Positions 1 to 8,083 are shown, numbered from the stretch's first letter. The stretch is DNA of 11,512 nt from an uncultured Geobacteraceae bacterium (GCA_937958075.1 CALFFB010000106.1:1-11512), one strand, 5' to 3'. Program-made: numbers and translations. Notes: generated from the sequence alone by a model not told the origin.

Positions 1-1299
1 GAGTTTGCGGTCGTCCCCGCTCCAGCCACTGGTGAAACCTTCCTTGTCGCCTCCCGCTGCAGGCGGGGGGGAGGGGTCGTAGTCGCGCCGGCCGTGGGCC
101 CAGTTGATGATGTGGGAGTAGAAGAGCAGGCTGCGATCGATCAGGATAAACAGCAGCTGGATATTGCGGGCCGGGCCGACCTGGATGGTTTCGCCGCCGA
201 CCTTGAACCCGAGTAGATGAAAGCGGTCCACCAGATCCCTGCCCTTGAGCAGGGTGCCCGCCGCGCCGAGCAGACCACCGATGGTGGAAAAGACACCGAA
301 ACTGATGCCGCCCGCCGCCAGATCGATACCGGCGCCGACGGTGGCACCGCTGAGGGTGGCGGCGAGAATCAGTTGCTTGTTGGTCAGGCCGAGAAATTCC
401 CAGGTCTTTTCACTGAACAGGTCTTCCTGCAGAATGGAATGCTGCGGCAGATCAATATGGAAGATGTTGTGCTTGTACAGGGCGCGCATGCGGTTGTGAA
501 TCCGCTGTTCCTGTCGGGCGACGTAGTCCATGTAATCCGCCACCAGCTTTTGTTTGAGACCCTCTTCCCGGTCCGGTCGGTCGCACACGGCGCTGGCGCG
601 GTAGCCGAGGCTGTCGGCCAGTAGTTCGAGGATCAGCTCGGCGCTGTGCTGGCTGCGTGCCTGCCAGTTGTCCTGAAAGCTGGTGATGACGGTTTTCAGC
701 AGGGGCTGCAGCTGCTGATCGATGGACTGCAGACTTTGCAGCAGCTCAATGCGCTGGCGGTAGGTGGCCCGGCATGAGTTGAATACGCGGATGGCGTTGA
801 AGTGTTTTCTGAAGTCCGTATTCCAGTCGGCAAGAAACGCGCTGCCTTCCTCCTTGCTGTTGATGACCGCCATGCGTGGCGCACCGGTCAGGCGCAGAAT
901 TTCCATTTCCGCCCGGTCGACATTGCGTACCGGTCGCGAGCCGTCGACAACGAAAATGACGCCGGCCCCTGCGGCGATTGGGGTCAGCAGCAGGCAGTCG
1001 TCACGAAACCGGGGGTCGTCCCGGTGGGCGGCGATAAAGGCGCTTAACAGCTGCTCTGCCGGACCCTGATACTGCTGCAGCCAGGTCAGGGTCTGCCGCG
1101 GGTTCTGAAATCCGGGCGTGTCGACAAAGCGGATCACCTCGCGGCCGTCGATCACCACGGGAAAGGCCTGCACCTCTGTCGTTTCCCCGGGGGTGGGGCT
1201 GACGCGGACGCTGTCATCCTCGGCCAGGGTCGAGAGCACGGACGACTTGCCTTCATTGGGATGGCCGATGATGGCGAAGGTCGGAACTTGATCAGTCAT
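1..1299 (-). CDS. DUF3482-type P-loop GTPase (3' end outside window)
   Basis: This is a GTP-binding protein of the Era/TrmE-like superfamily, of the type annotated 'GTPase/DUF3482'. The reading frame is open from the ATG at 1299 down to position 1, giving 433 residues and no stop, so the C-terminus lies beyond the window. The P-loop (G1) is GHPNEGKS at residues 12-19. The switch I region is rich in Thr (T36, T40, T41), and G3 is DTPGF at residues 60-64. The expected NKxD (G4) is replaced by NSKEE at 147-151, so base specificity is uncertain. Residues about 308-351 form a long Gly/Ala/Leu-rich hydrophobic stretch that could insert in or lie on the membrane. The start overlaps the end of the DUF2868 gene by 8 nt and has no strong ribosome site close to it, which fits translational coupling. 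DUF2868 and DUF3482 genes are commonly neighbours in Proteobacteria. The cellular role is unknown to me. Confidence -1.
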   Translation of the reverse strand, partial: MTDQVPTFAIIGHPNEGKSSVLSTLAEDDSVRVSPTPGETTEVQAFPVVIDGREVIRFVDTPGFQNPRQTLTWLQQYQGPAEQLLSAFIAAHRDDPRFRDDCLLLTPIAAGAGVIFVVDGSRPVRNVDRAEMEILRLTGAPRMAVINSKEEGSAFLADWNTDFRKHFNAIRVFNSCRATYRQRIELLQSLQSIDQQLQPLLKTVITSFQDNWQARSQHSAELILELLADSLGYRASAVCDRPDREEGLKQKLVADYMDYVARQEQRIHNRMRALYKHNIFHIDLPQHSILQEDLFSEKTWEFLGLTNKQLILAATLSGATVGAGIDLAAGGISFGVFSTIGGLLGAAGTLLKGRDLVDRFHLLGFKVGGETIQVGPARNIQLLFILIDRSLLFYSHIINWAHGRRDYDPSPPPAAGGDKEGFTSGWSGDDRKL

Positions 1300-2860
1300 G
1301 GGCCTGTACCAGCGGGAAGACCTCCAGATAGGGGTCCCCCAGGGTCTTGAGGGTCTTGTGCCAGACGGACAGGTCGACGGTTGCCGCCGGGGTGATGGCT
1401 GTATCCTGCTGCGGTTTGCCGAGGAGGATAACGGCCATGGGCGTTGCCGGTGGCGCCAGCTGGCGCAGCTGCCGTAAAAACCAGGTGACTTCCCGGATGG
1501 GTGGTTGCCAGGCTTCCTGGATAAGGAGGATGCCGGTCGGTGGTTGCCGCTGGATTTCCGTAGCCAACTGCCGGGTGAACCTCTCCTGGTCCTGGGACTC
1601 GGCGCCGTAGCGCCAGGGAGTCAGGATGTCATCAGCGGTCAGCTGATAAAGAAAGGGTCTGATCTGCTGCGGTTGGCAGGAGTCCCAGAGTTCATCGGGA
1701 ACAAGCAACAACCAGTTGCCGCCGCCGGTGCCGGGCTGCCGGGGGCCGGAAGCGGCAGCGTCCGCAGGGGGCGCAGCAGCCATGGGGGCGATGGAATGAT
1801 CCGCGGTGATCTGTACGCTGGGGGTCAGCATGCGCCGGCGCAGCTGGCGGAAATGGGCACTGTCAAAGGGCAGCTGGCGCAGTTTTGCCGTCAGGCGCCA
1901 GCGCCCGAGGATGGCCAGCAGCAGGCGCGGCAGCAGACCGTAGGTGATGACCCCGGCCACCAGGAAGGGCCACCAGGCGGTGAGGTTGTCGGTGGTCAGC
2001 TGGCGGATGCCGTCTTTTAATATGATCCTGCTGCCGCTGATCTGCGCCAGATCAGGATAGAGGGCCGCACTGCCGGTCAGCCAGGCCCAGGGCAGGGCGA
2101 GTACCCGCACGACCTCCGCCAGCAGCGGTTCCGACACCGGCAGGGTGGACTGCCAGCCGAAAGCGATGTCGGTAAAACCGACTTTGTAGCCGAGACTCAC
2201 GAGAACGCCGAGGTTAAAGCCGATAGCGCAGATCTGCAGCAGGATAAAGGCCGGCCAGACAAAGAGGGCGCCATAGAGCTGCCGGTTCTGGCGGAGCCGG
2301 CCGACAGCGGCGGCGACATCGAGATGAGTCCCGGCGCCGAAGTGGCGACGTGAGCGGTGGTAGAGTCTGACCAGCAGACGTTTCAGCGCGGACGCGGCCA
2401 GGTTGTAGAGGAGCGACGCCTGCAGACCCTTGCCGGCCGTCAGGCGGAGGCTGAAGAACAGGATCTGCAGCACCAGGAAAAAGAGTTGCAGCAGGATAAA
2501 AAAAGCGAAAAAGCCAGAGACATTCACCGGGGTTGCGCCGTCATAGGCAAGAAAGGAGGTGGCCAGGGTCAGCCCCAGCAGCAGGCTCAGGACAAAGAGC
2601 AGCCCGGTAGCCAGCCTGGTGGTTTCCGTCCACAGTTGTCCGGGCAGGGGGGGCGGGTGCTCCCGGCGGCGGGCCGCCAGCCACCGGCGCGCCAGCTCTT
2701 TTGTTGCCGGCGGATCGGTGAAGGTTCCGGCATTCTCCAGGTAAAGGGAACGATCGCGCTGCTGCAGATCGGCTTCACGGCCCTCCTCGATGAGCTGATC
2801 ATCGCGGGAGAAAAAGAGTTCCGTATCAAGGATGTCGGCCAGGGTCCAGCGGGTTTTCAT
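1292..2860 (-). CDS. DUF2868 family integral membrane protein
   Basis: This 522-residue protein is of the DUF2868 type, recognised by its overall layout and its partnership with a DUF3482 GTPase. The N-terminal 75 residues are charged and cytoplasmic in character (RDxxL and WL-type motifs around 30-61). Membrane segments are visible at about 81-104, 116-138, 198-223 and 296-318. An Ala/Pro/Gly-rich linker (about 358-381) leads to a soluble C-terminal domain (about 382-522). That domain has alternating beta-like strands, such as GNWLLLVPDE and GILLIQEAW, which look like a Rossmann-type fold. It starts inside the stop of the upstream kinase gene (ATGA overlap, 2857-2860) and ends inside the start of the GTPase gene, so it is the middle gene of a coupled operon. 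It could be the membrane anchor or effector for the GTPase. The family assignment is fairly sure; the biochemical role is unknown. Confidence -1.
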   Translation of the reverse strand: MKTRWTLADILDTELFFSRDDQLIEEGREADLQQRDRSLYLENAGTFTDPPATKELARRWLAARRREHPPPLPGQLWTETTRLATGLLFVLSLLLGLTLATSFLAYDGATPVNVSGFFAFFILLQLFFLVLQILFFSLRLTAGKGLQASLLYNLAASALKRLLVRLYHRSRRHFGAGTHLDVAAAVGRLRQNRQLYGALFVWPAFILLQICAIGFNLGVLVSLGYKVGFTDIAFGWQSTLPVSEPLLAEVVRVLALPWAWLTGSAALYPDLAQISGSRIILKDGIRQLTTDNLTAWWPFLVAGVITYGLLPRLLLAILGRWRLTAKLRQLPFDSAHFRQLRRRMLTPSVQITADHSIAPMAAAPPADAAASGPRQPGTGGGNWLLLVPDELWDSCQPQQIRPFLYQLTADDILTPWRYGAESQDQERFTRQLATEIQRQPPTGILLIQEAWQPPIREVTWFLRQLRQLAPPATPMAVILLGKPQQDTAITPAATVDLSVWHKTLKTLGDPYLEVFPLVQAHD

Positions 2861-5800
2861 ACAGGCCGGGATGGTCCGGAGGGTTGTTTTGCCGCGGCCG
2901 CCGCGATAACCGCGGCCAGTTCGTCGAAACTGTAGGGTTTCGGCAGGGTGGCGCAGAAACCGTGCTGGCGGTAGTTGGCCATGATCGGGTCCTGGGAATA
3001 GCCGCTGGCGACGATGGCTTTCGCCTGTGGATCGACCTGCAGCAGATCCTTGATGGTGTCCTTGCCGCCGCGACCACCGGGAATCGTCAGATCCATGACC
3101 ACCAGATCGACGGGCTGCTGCCGGTTGCGTTGCTCGCGGTAAAGCTGCAGCGCCTGATCACCGTCAAGGGCCTGGATACACTCGTGGCCGAGATCTTCCA
3201 CCATCTGACAGACGGTATCGAGGACCGGTTGCTCGTCATCCATGATCAGCAGGCGCAGGCGCTGCTTGTCGGTCGTGAACAGGCGTTTTTTCGGGGCCGG
3301 ACGGGCGGTGGCGCTGGCCGCCGGCAGATAGATGCTGAACAGGGTTCCCTCGCCGGCGGAGGAGGAGACGCGAATCTGGCCGTCGTGACGGTTGATGATG
3401 GAGTGGACAATGGCCAGGCCGAGGCCGTGACCTTCCGACTTTGTTGAAAAGTAGGGATCGAAGATCTTGTCAATCAGTTTCGCCGGGATGCCCGTGCCGT
3501 GATCCCTGACCTGCAGTTTGATGTATGTCTGTTCTCCGTCCAGATTCAGCCGCTGCGCTTCTTCGGTGCTGACATTGTCACAGGAAATATCGATAAAGCC
3601 CCCCTGGGGCATGGCCTGCACGGCGTTGAGAACCAGATTCTGGATGACCTGGCTGATCTGGTTTTTGTCGATGTCGGCCAGCAGCAGATCGTCGGCGAAT
3701 TGGTAGCGGCAGGCGACGGCGCCGCCATGCAGAATAAACTCCGCCGAATCCCTGATGACATCGGGCAGCGCCGCTGTCTGGCGAATGGGCTGACCGCCTT
3801 TGGCGAAGGTCAGCAGTTGCCGGGTCAGGTCCCGCGCCCGCAGGGCGGCCTTGACCGCGTTGCCAAGGCGTTTGCGCGATTTTTCCGGCAGTTGCTGGTC
3901 GTGCAGTGACAGTTCCAGATTGCCCAGAATCGCGGTGAGCATATTGTTGAAATCGTGGGCGATGCCACCGGCCAGGGTGCCGAGGGATTCGATTTTTTTG
4001 GCGCGGTCGAGTTCTTTTTCGAGCTGCAGTTGCTCGGTTACGTCCCGGAACACGAGCACCACTCCGATGATGTCACCGTCGGGGGTGATGATGGGCGCGC
4101 CGCTGTCGGCGATGCTGCGCTCGGTGCCGTCTCTGGCGATGAGGGCCGTGTGGTTGGCCAGTCCGACAATCTGTTTGGATTCAAGAACCTTGGTGACCGG
4201 ATTGTCACATATCTGGCGGGTGTGCTCGTTGATAATGACAAAAACCTCGTCCAGGGGCTTGCCGCAGGCCTCGTCGCTGCGCCAGCCGGTGAGGTTTTCG
4301 GCGATGGGGTTGAGCATGACGACCCGCCCCTCGGTGTCGGTGGTGATGACCCCGTCACCGATGCTGTCAAGGGTGACGGCCAGGCGTTCCTTCTCCCGGG
4401 CGAGGGCCGCTTCCGCTTCTTTTTTTTCGGTGATATCCGTGGCAATTTCCAGGCGCACCAGCCGGCCGTCGACCCAGGTGATGGCGCGATCCTGGATATA
4501 ATACCAGCGCTCCGTTCTGGTGTTGCGGAATTCCCAGGTTATCAGCCCCGTCGGCTGGCCCGAGGCATCAACCAGCCGGTGATTGGTGCAGAAGGGGCAG
4601 GGGCCCGACTGGTCTTTCTGGATGGCTTTCCAGCAGGTGTGGCCGATGACACCGCCAAGGCGTTCTTTGCCGTACTGATTGATGAACAGGAGCTCGTAGG
4701 TGTCCATGTCGGCGACATAAACCAGGGCGTCGATACTGTCCATGATCAGGCGAAAGCGGGCTTCACTGTTGGCCAGGGTTGTCTGGTTGGCTTCGATGGT
4801 GGTGGCCATGTCAAAAAAGGCAGTGGACAGGGAGCTGATCTCCTTGGGCGCCAGTTCCGGGGACGTCGGTTGCGGCAGGTTGCCGTCGGCAAAAGATCGC
4901 GTAGCGCGGGCAAGGCCGGTAATCGGCTTGATCAGGGTGGCGCGGCCGAACTTCCAGGTGATGAGCAGGGCCAGTCCGACAATCACGGCCATGGCGATCA
5001 GGTTGTGAATGAGCATGCTGTTGGCGGGTTTGAGAATCTGCGCCGCCGGAATTCCCACCCACATGTAGGCATAGGGCGTTTGCTGTCCATCCACAATGAC
5101 GGGGTGATGGGCGATGATGAAGTTGGTGCTGTCGCTGCCGTTTCTGGTGACCAGGCCTCCCTCGGGCATGGAAACCGCGGCCTCCCAGATATCCGCGTCC
5201 AGGGGTTGCCCGATCAGCTCGTTGCCGTTTTCCCTGCTGTGGTAAAGAATGACCCCCCGGTGGTCGGTGACGGTGAAAAAGGAGGACTCGGGCAGCCCGA
5301 CATGACGTTGAAAGTCAGCAAAGCGCGTCAGCCGTACAGACGCGGTCAGCAGAGCTGCCGGTTGGCCACGCTGGTCGCGCACCGGGTAGGCAAAGGCCAG
5401 AGCGGGCACGGCATCGCCGACCCTGGCAATAATGAATTCACCGACGGCAAAACGGTTGTTGTCGATGGCCTCACGCACATGTCTGCGATCGGCCAGATTG
5501 ATATGGCTGAAGGGGAGGGCCGCCGCCAGGACGGTGCCGTCGAGGGCGGTGAGGGTGATGTTCTGATAATCGGAATGCTGTTGAATAACCGTGGCGAACA
5601 GGTGGCCGGCGACAGCGATATCCTGTTTCTGCACCGACGGAATCAGGGACAGGGTTGCCAGAAGCTGCCGGCTGGAGCGGGTCAGATCGTGCTGGACCTC
5701 GGCCATGCTGCTGCTCAGTACGGTGGCTTTGTCCCTGGCCATGGCAATGGCCTGGCGGCGCTGCTCAAAGCTGTTGTAGAGGAGCAGGGCGAGAACCGGA

Positions 5801-5865
5801 AGCAGTGCCATGATGAGCAGGACCGCAAGATTTCTGCTGATAGTGCCGTTACGCCAGATGGTCAT
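2857..5865 (-). CDS. Hybrid sensor histidine kinase (dCache-HAMP-PAS-PAS-HisKA-HATPase-REC)
   Basis: This 1002-residue membrane-bound hybrid kinase has a first membrane helix at about 13-31. A Cache-like extracytoplasmic sensor follows (about 35-280, with the typical DRRHVREAI and VGEFIIARVG segments). A second helix (about 287-306) leads into a HAMP linker (about 307-360). PAS 1 (about 368-485) carries C411 and a CPFC cluster at 423-426. PAS 2 spans about 492-615. HisKA holds the phospho-accepting H637 in GGIAHDFNN. The ATPase domain has the N box at N743/N747, the G1 box DHGTGI at 788-793 and GHGLGLA at 812-818. The C-terminal receiver has acidic pair D876/D877, phospho-acceptor D925 and K976. 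All catalytic residues are present. GAGG lies 5 nt upstream of the ATG. It is the first gene of the operon with DUF2868 and the GTPase. No response regulator with an output domain is present in the window, so its target and ligand are unknown. Confidence -1.
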   Translation of the reverse strand: MTIWRNGTISRNLAVLLIMALLPVLALLLYNSFEQRRQAIAMARDKATVLSSSMAEVQHDLTRSSRQLLATLSLIPSVQKQDIAVAGHLFATVIQQHSDYQNITLTALDGTVLAAALPFSHINLADRRHVREAIDNNRFAVGEFIIARVGDAVPALAFAYPVRDQRGQPAALLTASVRLTRFADFQRHVGLPESSFFTVTDHRGVILYHSRENGNELIGQPLDADIWEAAVSMPEGGLVTRNGSDSTNFIIAHHPVIVDGQQTPYAYMWVGIPAAQILKPANSMLIHNLIAMAVIVGLALLITWKFGRATLIKPITGLARATRSFADGNLPQPTSPELAPKEISSLSTAFFDMATTIEANQTTLANSEARFRLIMDSIDALVYVADMDTYELLFINQYGKERLGGVIGHTCWKAIQKDQSGPCPFCTNHRLVDASGQPTGLITWEFRNTRTERWYYIQDRAITWVDGRLVRLEIATDITEKKEAEAALAREKERLAVTLDSIGDGVITTDTEGRVVMLNPIAENLTGWRSDEACGKPLDEVFVIINEHTRQICDNPVTKVLESKQIVGLANHTALIARDGTERSIADSGAPIITPDGDIIGVVLVFRDVTEQLQLEKELDRAKKIESLGTLAGGIAHDFNNMLTAILGNLELSLHDQQLPEKSRKRLGNAVKAALRARDLTRQLLTFAKGGQPIRQTAALPDVIRDSAEFILHGGAVACRYQFADDLLLADIDKNQISQVIQNLVLNAVQAMPQGGFIDISCDNVSTEEAQRLNLDGEQTYIKLQVRDHGTGIPAKLIDKIFDPYFSTKSEGHGLGLAIVHSIINRHDGQIRVSSSAGEGTLFSIYLPAASATARPAPKKRLFTTDKQRLRLLIMDDEQPVLDTVCQMVEDLGHECIQALDGDQALQLYREQRNRQQPVDLVVMDLTIPGGRGGKDTIKDLLQVDPQAKAIVASGYSQDPIMANYRQHGFCATLPKPYSFDELAAVIAAAAAKQPSGPSRPV

Positions 5866-5900
5866 GTGCCCCTCTTGCTCAGGTGAGATGGGTCAGCAGC

Positions 5901-5948
5901 AATTGCCGCAAGCCGCTTCACTTTATCACCACCGGCAGCGAAATTGCC
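5901..5948. repeat. Two direct copies of AATTGCC in the divergent promoter region
   Basis: AATTGCC occurs at 5901-5907 and again at 5942-5948, each preceded by a nearby GCAGC. The second copy overlaps the proposed -35 of the kinase promoter and the first lies just downstream of its proposed start. They could be binding sites for a regulator, but seven-base repeats can arise by chance. Confidence -1.
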
Positions 5949-5950
5949 AA
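5922..5950 (-). promoter_or_regulatory. Candidate sigma70-type promoter for the kinase operon
   Basis: Read on the minus strand, TTGGCA (plus positions 5945-5950; 5 of 6 to the -35 consensus) is followed after 17 nt by GATAAA (5922-5927; 4 of 6 to the -10 consensus). Transcription would begin near 5914, giving a leader of about 50 nt before the kinase ATG at 5865. It is assigned by eye only. Confidence -1.
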
Positions 5951-6001
5951 CGATAAGTCGCCCGCTGGTGGCGAGATTCTGCCGCGCCGGCAAGTTTATT
6001 C

Positions 6002-6031
6002 TTGTCGCTGAAGGAAGAGCTGCGCTAGATT
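6002..6031 (+). promoter_or_regulatory. Candidate sigma70-type promoter for the GIDE/LemA pair
   Basis: TTGTCG (6002-6007; 4 of 6 to the -35 consensus) and TAGATT (6026-6031; 4 of 6 to the -10 consensus) are separated by 18 nt. Transcription would begin near 6038. If correct, this excludes the far-upstream TTG at 5944 as the start of the GIDE gene and favours an ATG at 6055, 6067 or 6079. It is a modest match, assigned by eye. Confidence -1.
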
Positions 6032-6066
6032 TTCCGTCAGCCTGTCTCCTGTTCATGCTTTTTTCG

Positions 6067-8055
6067 ATGAAAGCTGTCATGACCGATTCGGTTCTTCTTG
6101 TCGTTCGTCGTTATCTGCAACCGCCGCCGCGGTTTGACGCCCTGCTGCGAACCCTGGCGCAGCGCTTCGCTCTTGATATCTACCTGTGTCGGCAAAGCCT
6201 GACCGGGCGTGGGCTTGCTGTACTGACCAGGGGAACACGAGAGAGTCTTGGCGAGGTGTCGACCGTGCTGCGGCAATACAAAGTTGAACACTGGCTGGTG
6301 GCCGGGCAGCTGACAGCCATGAAGCCTCAGCGCATATTCGCCCTGCAGGTAAGCGACGAAAAAATTGTTTTTGACTGTCGGAAAGAGCAGGTCAGCTTTG
6401 CCGCCCACGGGCGGGTTCTGGCGGTACTGGCCGATGCCTCAGGCCAGTTTGCCGACCGGCTCCTGACCCGGGTGGTTTCGAGTACGGCCTATCTCGGTCG
6501 GGACGCAACCCGGGATCTGACCCAGGAGGATCTGGTGAAACTGATCCTGCAGCAGATGCCCGTGCTCGATCTGTATCGTCTCGATGAACAGGGCGGCATC
6601 GTTGCTGCGGTGCGGATTTTTCCCGGCCGCTTTCATCCGGCCGGACTGGGAGCCGAGGCCACCCTGAGCAGCCGCGAAAATCTGCTGCGCCTGCTCGATC
6701 TGGTCCGCGGCCAGGCGGCAGAGTTCAGGCTGTGCACCGGTTTCGGCCTGGACAGTCTGCCCGGCTCTCAGGTGCGCCGCGCCGCCAAAGGAGACAATGA
6801 AGGCCTGAAGCGCAATCTGGATGCCTTGACCCGCTACGGTGGGCTGATGGCGGAGCTGTGGCGGGCAGCGCCGGTCGTGCCCGCGGCCGGTGAGACGCCG
6901 CATGCCGTACCTTCTCCCCTCGCTCCCCTGGTAGCGACGGCCGCCATCCTGGATGCGGCTTCAAGGTCTGGTGAAGATAATCCATTGTCATCACTGGCCG
7001 CCGAGATGGTCGAAACCGCAACCCGGGAGCCGCCACCCGACCAAACACGCCGGCCTGAGGCCGATCTGCCCCTGCCGCCGCCACCGCAGTCCGGTGGCTG
7101 GAGCCGTGGACGCATCTGGTCCCTCGCGGTTTTTGGCGGTGCCGTGCTGAGCGTTTTCGGATTGCTGGCCGCTGAAAAAAATGCCCTGCTTGAGCGGGCC
7201 ATGTATCACCTGTTCGCCTCGGGGGCGGGTGTTTTTGCTGTCGCCCTGGTGTTCTTGTGGCTCGCCTTCTCCCGCTTGCGCCTCAAGCGGAAAATAGAGA
7301 ATACCCCGACCAGCCGCATTCGCTCCCTGGCCATGGGGATGGTGGAAGTCAAGGGGCGGGCCCGGCGCAGTTACGCGCTGGTGTCGCCCATGTCGCACCT
7401 GCCGTGTGTGTTCTACCGCCTGACCCGCTACCGTCGTGACAAGAATGAGCGTTGGCGGGTCACCAGCGTCACCGCCAGTGACCATGTGCCCTTTCTGCTG
7501 GAGGACGATACCGGACGCGTTGAGGTCGATCCACGGCAGGCTCGAGTCCGCGCGGGGACACGGCAGGAAGGGGCGCCGGGGCAGATGGCGATGTCTCGGC
7601 TGGCGTCCGATCATACGGAAAAATGGGTTGAAGAGACCATTGTTGAAGGCACCCTGCTCTATATTCTGGGGTTTGCCGCCGGCAAAAAAGAGGAGCAGCC
7701 GACTGTGCGGCAGAAGGTCCGCCAGGCCCTGCGCGCGTTGAAACAGAACCCGGATCGCCTGAGAACCTTCGACGCTGATGGTGACGGCCATATCAGTGCC
7801 GCTGAATGGGACAGGGCCCGCGCGGCGACGGAGGAAGAGGTGCTGCGGCAAAGCCTCGCTGCCCCGGCACACCGAAAACGTCAGGAAGAACATATTCTTA
7901 TCGGCAAGCACAAGGGGCGGCCGTTGATCATTGCGGAAACCCATTGCGAAACGCAGCTGACCGGGCGTTATCGCAACGAAGGAGTGATCCTGCTGATCTT
8001 AAGTGCCGGCGCCATCGGCCTGGCGATTTATCTGCTGCTACACTATATGACATGA
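6067..8055 (+). CDS. GIDE-domain membrane protein with an EF-hand and an unrecognised N-terminal region
   Basis: From the ATG at 6067 the product has 662 residues; ATGs at 6055 and 6079 are also possible, and none has a clear ribosome site. Residues about 1-265 form a soluble region that I do not recognise. A Pro/Ala-rich linker (about 267-347) leads to two membrane helices (about 350-370 and 386-406). A basic stretch (RLRLKRK) follows, placing the next part inside the cell by the positive-inside rule. Residues about 412-560 resemble the GIDE domain of mitochondrial MUL1/MAPL (NTPTSRIRSLAMG, LPCVFYRLTRYR, LLEDDTGRVEVDP). No RING finger follows, so a ubiquitin-ligase function should not be inferred. 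A canonical EF-hand loop lies at 569-580, with D569, D571, D573, G574, I576 and E580. A third membrane helix at about 640-659 ends the protein. The LemA gene follows after 28 nt. GIDE-LemA pairing is known in bacteria; the function is unsettled. Confidence -1.
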   Translation: MKAVMTDSVLLVVRRYLQPPPRFDALLRTLAQRFALDIYLCRQSLTGRGLAVLTRGTRESLGEVSTVLRQYKVEHWLVAGQLTAMKPQRIFALQVSDEKIVFDCRKEQVSFAAHGRVLAVLADASGQFADRLLTRVVSSTAYLGRDATRDLTQEDLVKLILQQMPVLDLYRLDEQGGIVAAVRIFPGRFHPAGLGAEATLSSRENLLRLLDLVRGQAAEFRLCTGFGLDSLPGSQVRRAAKGDNEGLKRNLDALTRYGGLMAELWRAAPVVPAAGETPHAVPSPLAPLVATAAILDAASRSGEDNPLSSLAAEMVETATREPPPDQTRRPEADLPLPPPPQSGGWSRGRIWSLAVFGGAVLSVFGLLAAEKNALLERAMYHLFASGAGVFAVALVFLWLAFSRLRLKRKIENTPTSRIRSLAMGMVEVKGRARRSYALVSPMSHLPCVFYRLTRYRRDKNERWRVTSVTASDHVPFLLEDDTGRVEVDPRQARVRAGTRQEGAPGQMAMSRLASDHTEKWVEETIVEGTLLYILGFAAGKKEEQPTVRQKVRQALRALKQNPDRLRTFDADGDGHISAAEWDRARAATEEEVLRQSLAAPAHRKRQEEHILIGKHKGRPLIIAETHCETQLTGRYRNEGVILLILSAGAIGLAIYLLLHYMT

Positions 8056-8083
8056 CACACAACTCTTTCATGGAGACGACCTT

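Noticed and set aside
217..624. Plus-strand open frame antisense to the GTPase gene
   Set aside because: The minus strand carries an uninterrupted frame with clear GTPase motifs; the antisense translation has no features.
3955..5886. 643-codon open frame on the plus strand, antisense to the kinase gene
   Set aside because: The minus strand encodes a complete kinase with all catalytic motifs. The antisense frame gives a low-complexity Gly/Val/Asp-rich protein with no motif, as expected from GC-rich codon bias.
5944..6066. TTG at 5944 as a longer start of the GIDE protein (41 extra residues)
   Set aside because: It would place the start upstream of the likely promoter, uses a rare start codon, has no ribosome site and overlaps the kinase promoter region. 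The extra residues show no signal or domain.
6991..7944. 317-codon open frame antisense to the GIDE gene
   Set aside because: It overlaps a clearly recognisable GIDE domain and EF-hand on the plus strand; its own translation has no domain or ribosome site.
7300..8053. Ubiquitin ligase annotation for the GIDE protein
   Set aside because: There is no RING finger (no Cys/His metal-binding pattern) after the GIDE domain, so ligase activity is not supported.
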